From an uncultured Eubacteriales bacterium (GTDB taxonomy: Bacteria > Bacillota > Clostridia > Lachnospirales > Lachnospiraceae): DNA of 14,664 nt. Of the stretch, positions 12,386-14,664 are shown piece after piece; position 1 is the first letter of the stretch; every line of letters begins with the position of its first letter. The translations under genes were made by a program, and so were the position numbers. A model generated the notes under the pieces. That model made no database searches. It was not told the origin of the DNA and saw only the letters and a program-made list of their open reading frames with translations. Location of the stretch: positions 1-14,664 of the forward strand of contig CACYBV010000138.1 of the NCBI GenBank assembly GCA_902772745.1. The letters are read 5' to 3'.

Positions 12386-13246
12386 ATGAAGTTCTATGAC
12401 ATTGACGGGATCCTGCGGGAGCAACAAGGCTCGCAGGACCGTTTTTTTAGATTTATTTACGGGCATATGCTGACGAGAGCGTTTATTTCGCCCTTCCTCC
12501 GGCCCTGGTTTTCAAAACTCGGCGGGCGCTTCATGGATTCCCGCTTTTCGGCGCGCTTCATCCCGAAGTTCATCCGTAAGAACGGCATAGACATGACGAG
12601 CTTCGAGAAGCGCGAATTTTACTCATTTAACGACTTCTTTACCCGGCGGATAAAGACAGATGCCCGGCCGCTTCCGGACGCCGAAAACGCCCTTTTTTCG
12701 CCTTGTGACGCGTATCTGTCGGTCCTCCCCTTAGGAGAAGGTCTCCGGTTCACGGTCAAGCATACGGAATACTCGCTTTCGGAGTTCCTGAGGGATAAAG
12801 AACTTTCCGAACGCTTCCTCGGCGGAACGGTGCTTCTTCTTCGGCTTGCGGTACAGCATTACCACCGTTATCATTTCATTGACGACGGAGAGATCGTCTG
12901 CGAATACCGGATTCCCGGCTTTTTTCATACGGTCCAGCCCGCAGCGAACGACCGCGTACCGATTTACAAAGAAAATACAAGGGCCGTATCGGTCCTCCGT
13001 ACAGCGCATTTCGGCGAAATGATCCAGACGGAGGTCGGTGCGCTCCTTGTTGGCAGGATTTCAAACCGGGAACTCCGGACTTTTCACAGGGCGGAAGAGA
13101 AGGGCAGGTTCGAATTCGGCGGTTCGACAGTCATCCTCGTGCTGAAAAAGGACGCTGCGGAAATTCTTCCCGAATTCCTGAAAGCCTCGGAAGAGGGAAT
13201 CGAGCATGAGGTGCGTTTCGGAACGGTTCTGGGATTTGGCAGGTGA
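12386..13246 (+). CDS. psd: Phosphatidylserine decarboxylase proenzyme (Psd)
   Basis: Psd decarboxylates phosphatidylserine to phosphatidylethanolamine at the membrane, using a pyruvoyl group made by self-cleavage. In the 286-residue proenzyme the cleavage site is G246-S247 in FGGSTVIL (a variant of the common LGST), leaving a 40-residue alpha chain. D108 in SPCDAY and H160 in HYHRYH correspond to the Asp and His of the E. coli Asp-His-Ser triad, with S247 the third member. ATG at 12386 was chosen over an in-frame TTG at 12371 inside pssA. GCAGGG lies about seven bases upstream. No clear terminator follows before the next promoter. Confidence 0.94.
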   Translation: MKFYDIDGILREQQGSQDRFFRFIYGHMLTRAFISPFLRPWFSKLGGRFMDSRFSARFIPKFIRKNGIDMTSFEKREFYSFNDFFTRRIKTDARPLPDAENALFSPCDAYLSVLPLGEGLRFTVKHTEYSLSEFLRDKELSERFLGGTVLLLRLAVQHYHRYHFIDDGEIVCEYRIPGFFHTVQPAANDRVPIYKENTRAVSVLRTAHFGEMIQTEVGALLVGRISNRELRTFHRAEEKGRFEFGGSTVILVLKKDAAEILPEFLKASEEGIEHEVRFGTVLGFGR

Positions 13247-13274
13247 ATGGACTTTCCCGGCGCGCATGTCCCTG

Positions 13275-13303
13275 TTGAATCCTTTGCCGTTTTTTGCGAT
13301 AAT
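13275..13303 (+). promoter_or_regulatory. Promoter of the membrane protein gene (extended -10)
   Basis: The -35 TTGAAT (13275-13280) is 17 bases from the -10 GATAAT (13298-13303), and TG at 13295-13296 makes an extended -10. The start site would be near 13310, giving a 65-base leader that includes a small CGGGA/TCCCG stem (13341-13357) with AAAGGAG in its loop. Confidence 0.7.
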
Positions 13304-13374
13304 ACGGACAATGGCTTTGAGACAAAACAGCATGGAGCAGCGGGAAAAGGAGTCCCGAAAGAGAGGTGCGCCGG

Positions 13375-14181
13375 ATGAAGTGGTATCAGATTACCAACAG
13401 AAAACTGATCTGGATCCTGGCGATTGCTTTGGTATGGCTGATTGCCGGATGTATCCTGTACGCCGCGGTTGGCGTGAAACGCGGCCCGAAAGGGGGGCTG
13501 GACAGCATAGCGAATGCCATTGTCTATGTCTTCCTGTGGCGGATTGTGATCTTTGTTCTGCCGGCGCTTTTCGCGGCGGCCGGTATGTCTGCCTGGCTCT
13601 GGCAGAACCACAGGACGGTGTTCTTCCTTGTGGCTGGAGTGATTGTTCTCGGTTTGATCCTTGCGGGGATTTTCCATAAATTTATCCGAAAGAAAATCAG
13701 CACCCCGGAACGGGTTGCCGCACATACCGAAAGCTACGAGAAATGGGAGCGGAAACAGTACGGAGTCAGTGATGAGCGGACGGAATCGGATCTTGTCTGC
13801 GAATATCTCGCGGATCTGGTTTCAGAGACAATGACAGAGTACCGGAGCATGTTTCCGGAAGAGGATATTGCGCATCGGACTTCCTACATTGATGCTGCGT
13901 TGGAAGCGCACTGCCGGGAACTTCCGCATGTCGAAGGCTGGGAATACATTCCCGACATCCGCGCGCTGATTCCTGCCAGGGCTGACGGAGATGAGAAATT
14001 CCTGCTCGGAAACGCAGAGCTTAGGACAGCCGCGGCGCATTACCAGAGAAACCTGAACCGGAACCACTGGTACGACCGGTACCAGTTTGAACGGTCTGTC
14101 ATTTCGGAGTGGTATTCGTGGCTTCCGATGCTGGCGGTTTTTTATGACGACGGCGGGATGGACTTTGTGATTACACCATGA
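13375..14181 (+). CDS. Unrecognised membrane protein with a C-terminal soluble domain
   Basis: I do not recognise this family. The 268-residue product begins with positive residues, then has three hydrophobic segments at about 11-34, 45-74 (with R56 inside) and 82-100, a basic stretch HKFIRKK (101-107), and a soluble region of about 160 residues. By the positive-inside rule the basic stretch places the soluble part in the cytoplasm. The C-terminus is rich in Tyr and Trp (for example WYDRYQF and SEWYSWLPMLAVFYDD). IAGC at 23-26 resembles a lipobox, but hydrophobic sequence continues past it. ATG at 13375 is preceded by GAGAGGT with about seven bases' spacing, and GTG at 13366 overlaps that site. 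It has its own promoter, so a functional link to psd is not implied. Confidence 0.75.
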   Translation: MKWYQITNRKLIWILAIALVWLIAGCILYAAVGVKRGPKGGLDSIANAIVYVFLWRIVIFVLPALFAAAGMSAWLWQNHRTVFFLVAGVIVLGLILAGIFHKFIRKKISTPERVAAHTESYEKWERKQYGVSDERTESDLVCEYLADLVSETMTEYRSMFPEEDIAHRTSYIDAALEAHCRELPHVEGWEYIPDIRALIPARADGDEKFLLGNAELRTAAAHYQRNLNRNHWYDRYQFERSVISEWYSWLPMLAVFYDDGGMDFVITP

Positions 14182-14565
14182 TTCCTTTTGTATAATCAGC
14201 GGCTTTTTGCCTGCAAGCAGAAGACAGAGCAGAATCGGAACGGAGCAAAAACACGCTGTCCGGATATTTCTATCATAACGGAAAAACCAGTAAAATCAAG
14301 TGATGAAATCGGTTTACCCGTATGCCTGCCTGGCGTATGCTTTATGACAGAAACGAGCTTTAACCGGATCAGTCATTACTTACGATGCCGTGTGTATCCG
14401 CGTTTACCTGCGGGCTCTGAAGGCCGTTCTTCCCTTTCCAGGCTTACGGCTGCCGCTTGGACAGCTGTACTTTTACAGATTCTTTTGATCTTGAGGCCTT
14501 TCAATCCAGCTGAGACAAAACCCGCAAAGCCGGTATCCGGCACAGAAAAATAATAAATTTTCTCC
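14182..14565. other. Intergenic stretch with no supported gene
   Basis: About 380 bases without a credible coding region: the one open frame of note (14188-14553) starts at TTG, lacks a ribosome binding site and its product resembles nothing I know. A perfect TATAAT occurs at 14191-14196 but has no good -35 at normal spacing. A GCCGG-TAT-CCGGC hairpin lies at 14529-14541 without a T run after it on the + strand. I see no known RNA motif. Confidence 0.5.
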
Positions 14566-14594
14566 TTGACAAACTGGCGGTTCTTTGCTATTAT
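14566..14594 (+). promoter_or_regulatory. Promoter of tRNA-Pro
   Basis: A perfect -35 TTGACA (14566-14571) lies 17 bases from TATTAT (14589-14594), with TG at 14586-14587 giving an extended -10. Its start near 14601 lies about 18 bases before the tRNA, as expected for a strong stable-RNA promoter. Confidence 0.85.
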
Positions 14595-14618
14595 ACTCTT
14601 TGCGCGTGATCTCACTAA

Positions 14619-14664
14619 CGGGGTGTGGCTCAGCTTGGTAGAGCACCTGGTTTGGGACCAGGGG
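14619..14664 (+). tRNA. tRNA-Pro(UGG), 3' part beyond window
   Basis: The acceptor 5' strand CGGGGTG (14619-14625), D-stem GCTC/GAGC (14628-14631 and 14641-14644) with GG in the loop, and anticodon stem CCTGG/CCAGG (14646-14650 and 14658-14662) are visible. The loop TTTGGGA places anticodon TGG at 14653-14655, reading proline CCN codons. The T arm and acceptor 3' strand are cut off. Confidence 0.93.

Noticed and set aside
13441..13452. Lipobox-like IAGC (residues 23-26) in the unrecognised membrane protein
   Set aside because: The hydrophobic stretch continues beyond the Cys and two more membrane helices follow, so a transmembrane helix is more likely than a lipoprotein signal.
14529..14541. 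GCCGG-TAT-CCGGC hairpin as a terminator
   Set aside because: No T run follows on the + strand and only TTT follows on the - strand, and there is no gene for it to terminate.
14188..14553. 121-codon frame after the membrane protein
   Set aside because: TTG start without a ribosome binding site, no domain, odd composition and no support from context.
1..14664. CRISPR arrays, insertion sequences, toxin-antitoxin or phage genes
   Set aside because: No regularly spaced repeats, transposase or integrase motifs, or small paired defence genes were seen on either strand. The window is dominated by conserved housekeeping genes.

Overview
The window is a stretch of Firmicutes chromosome, all on the + strand, with moderate GC content. 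It most resembles a Lachnospiraceae-type clostridium. The reasons are the gene order rimP-nusA-ylxR-ylxQ-infB-rbfA-nrnA-truB-ribF, a NusA that ends in an acidic tyrosine-rich tail instead of AR repeats, strong AGGAGG-like ribosome binding sites, and near-consensus sigma-A promoters that often carry an extended -10. The lineage is inferred from memory of these families, not from a search.

Bases 1-2508 hold an amino-sugar cluster: the 3' two thirds or more of glmM, a stand-alone left-handed beta-helix acetyltransferase resembling the C-terminal half of GlmU, and nagB. All three products act on or next to glucosamine-6-phosphate, at the branch between cell-wall precursor synthesis and glycolysis.

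Bases 2509-2699 are a regulatory leader. A good promoter is followed within about 40 bases by an intrinsic terminator, then by an AT-rich dyad overlapping a second possible -35. This looks like transcription attenuation upstream of nusA. Bases 2700-11349 are the nusA-infB operon: ribosome maturation (RimP, RbfA), transcription elongation/termination (NusA), an RNase P modulator (YlxR/RnpM), a kink-turn binding protein (YlxQ), initiation factor 2, nanoRNase/pAp phosphatase (NrnA), tRNA pseudouridine-55 synthase (TruB) and the FMN/FAD enzyme RibF. Gaps are short or negative, so one long transcript is likely.

Bases 11350-13246 carry a promoter, a leader with competing small inverted repeats, and acpP-pssA-psd: an acyl carrier protein followed by the two enzymes that make phosphatidylethanolamine from CDP-diacylglycerol and serine. 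Bases 13247-14181 contain a well-formed promoter and an unrecognised membrane protein. Bases 14182-14565 show no convincing gene. The window closes with a strong promoter and the first 46 bases of tRNA-Pro(UGG).

Most of the window is conserved housekeeping sequence. I found no convincing undescribed system. The best leads are the nusA leader, the free-standing GlmU-C-like enzyme, a possible internal start in infB, the acpP leader, and the orphan membrane protein.
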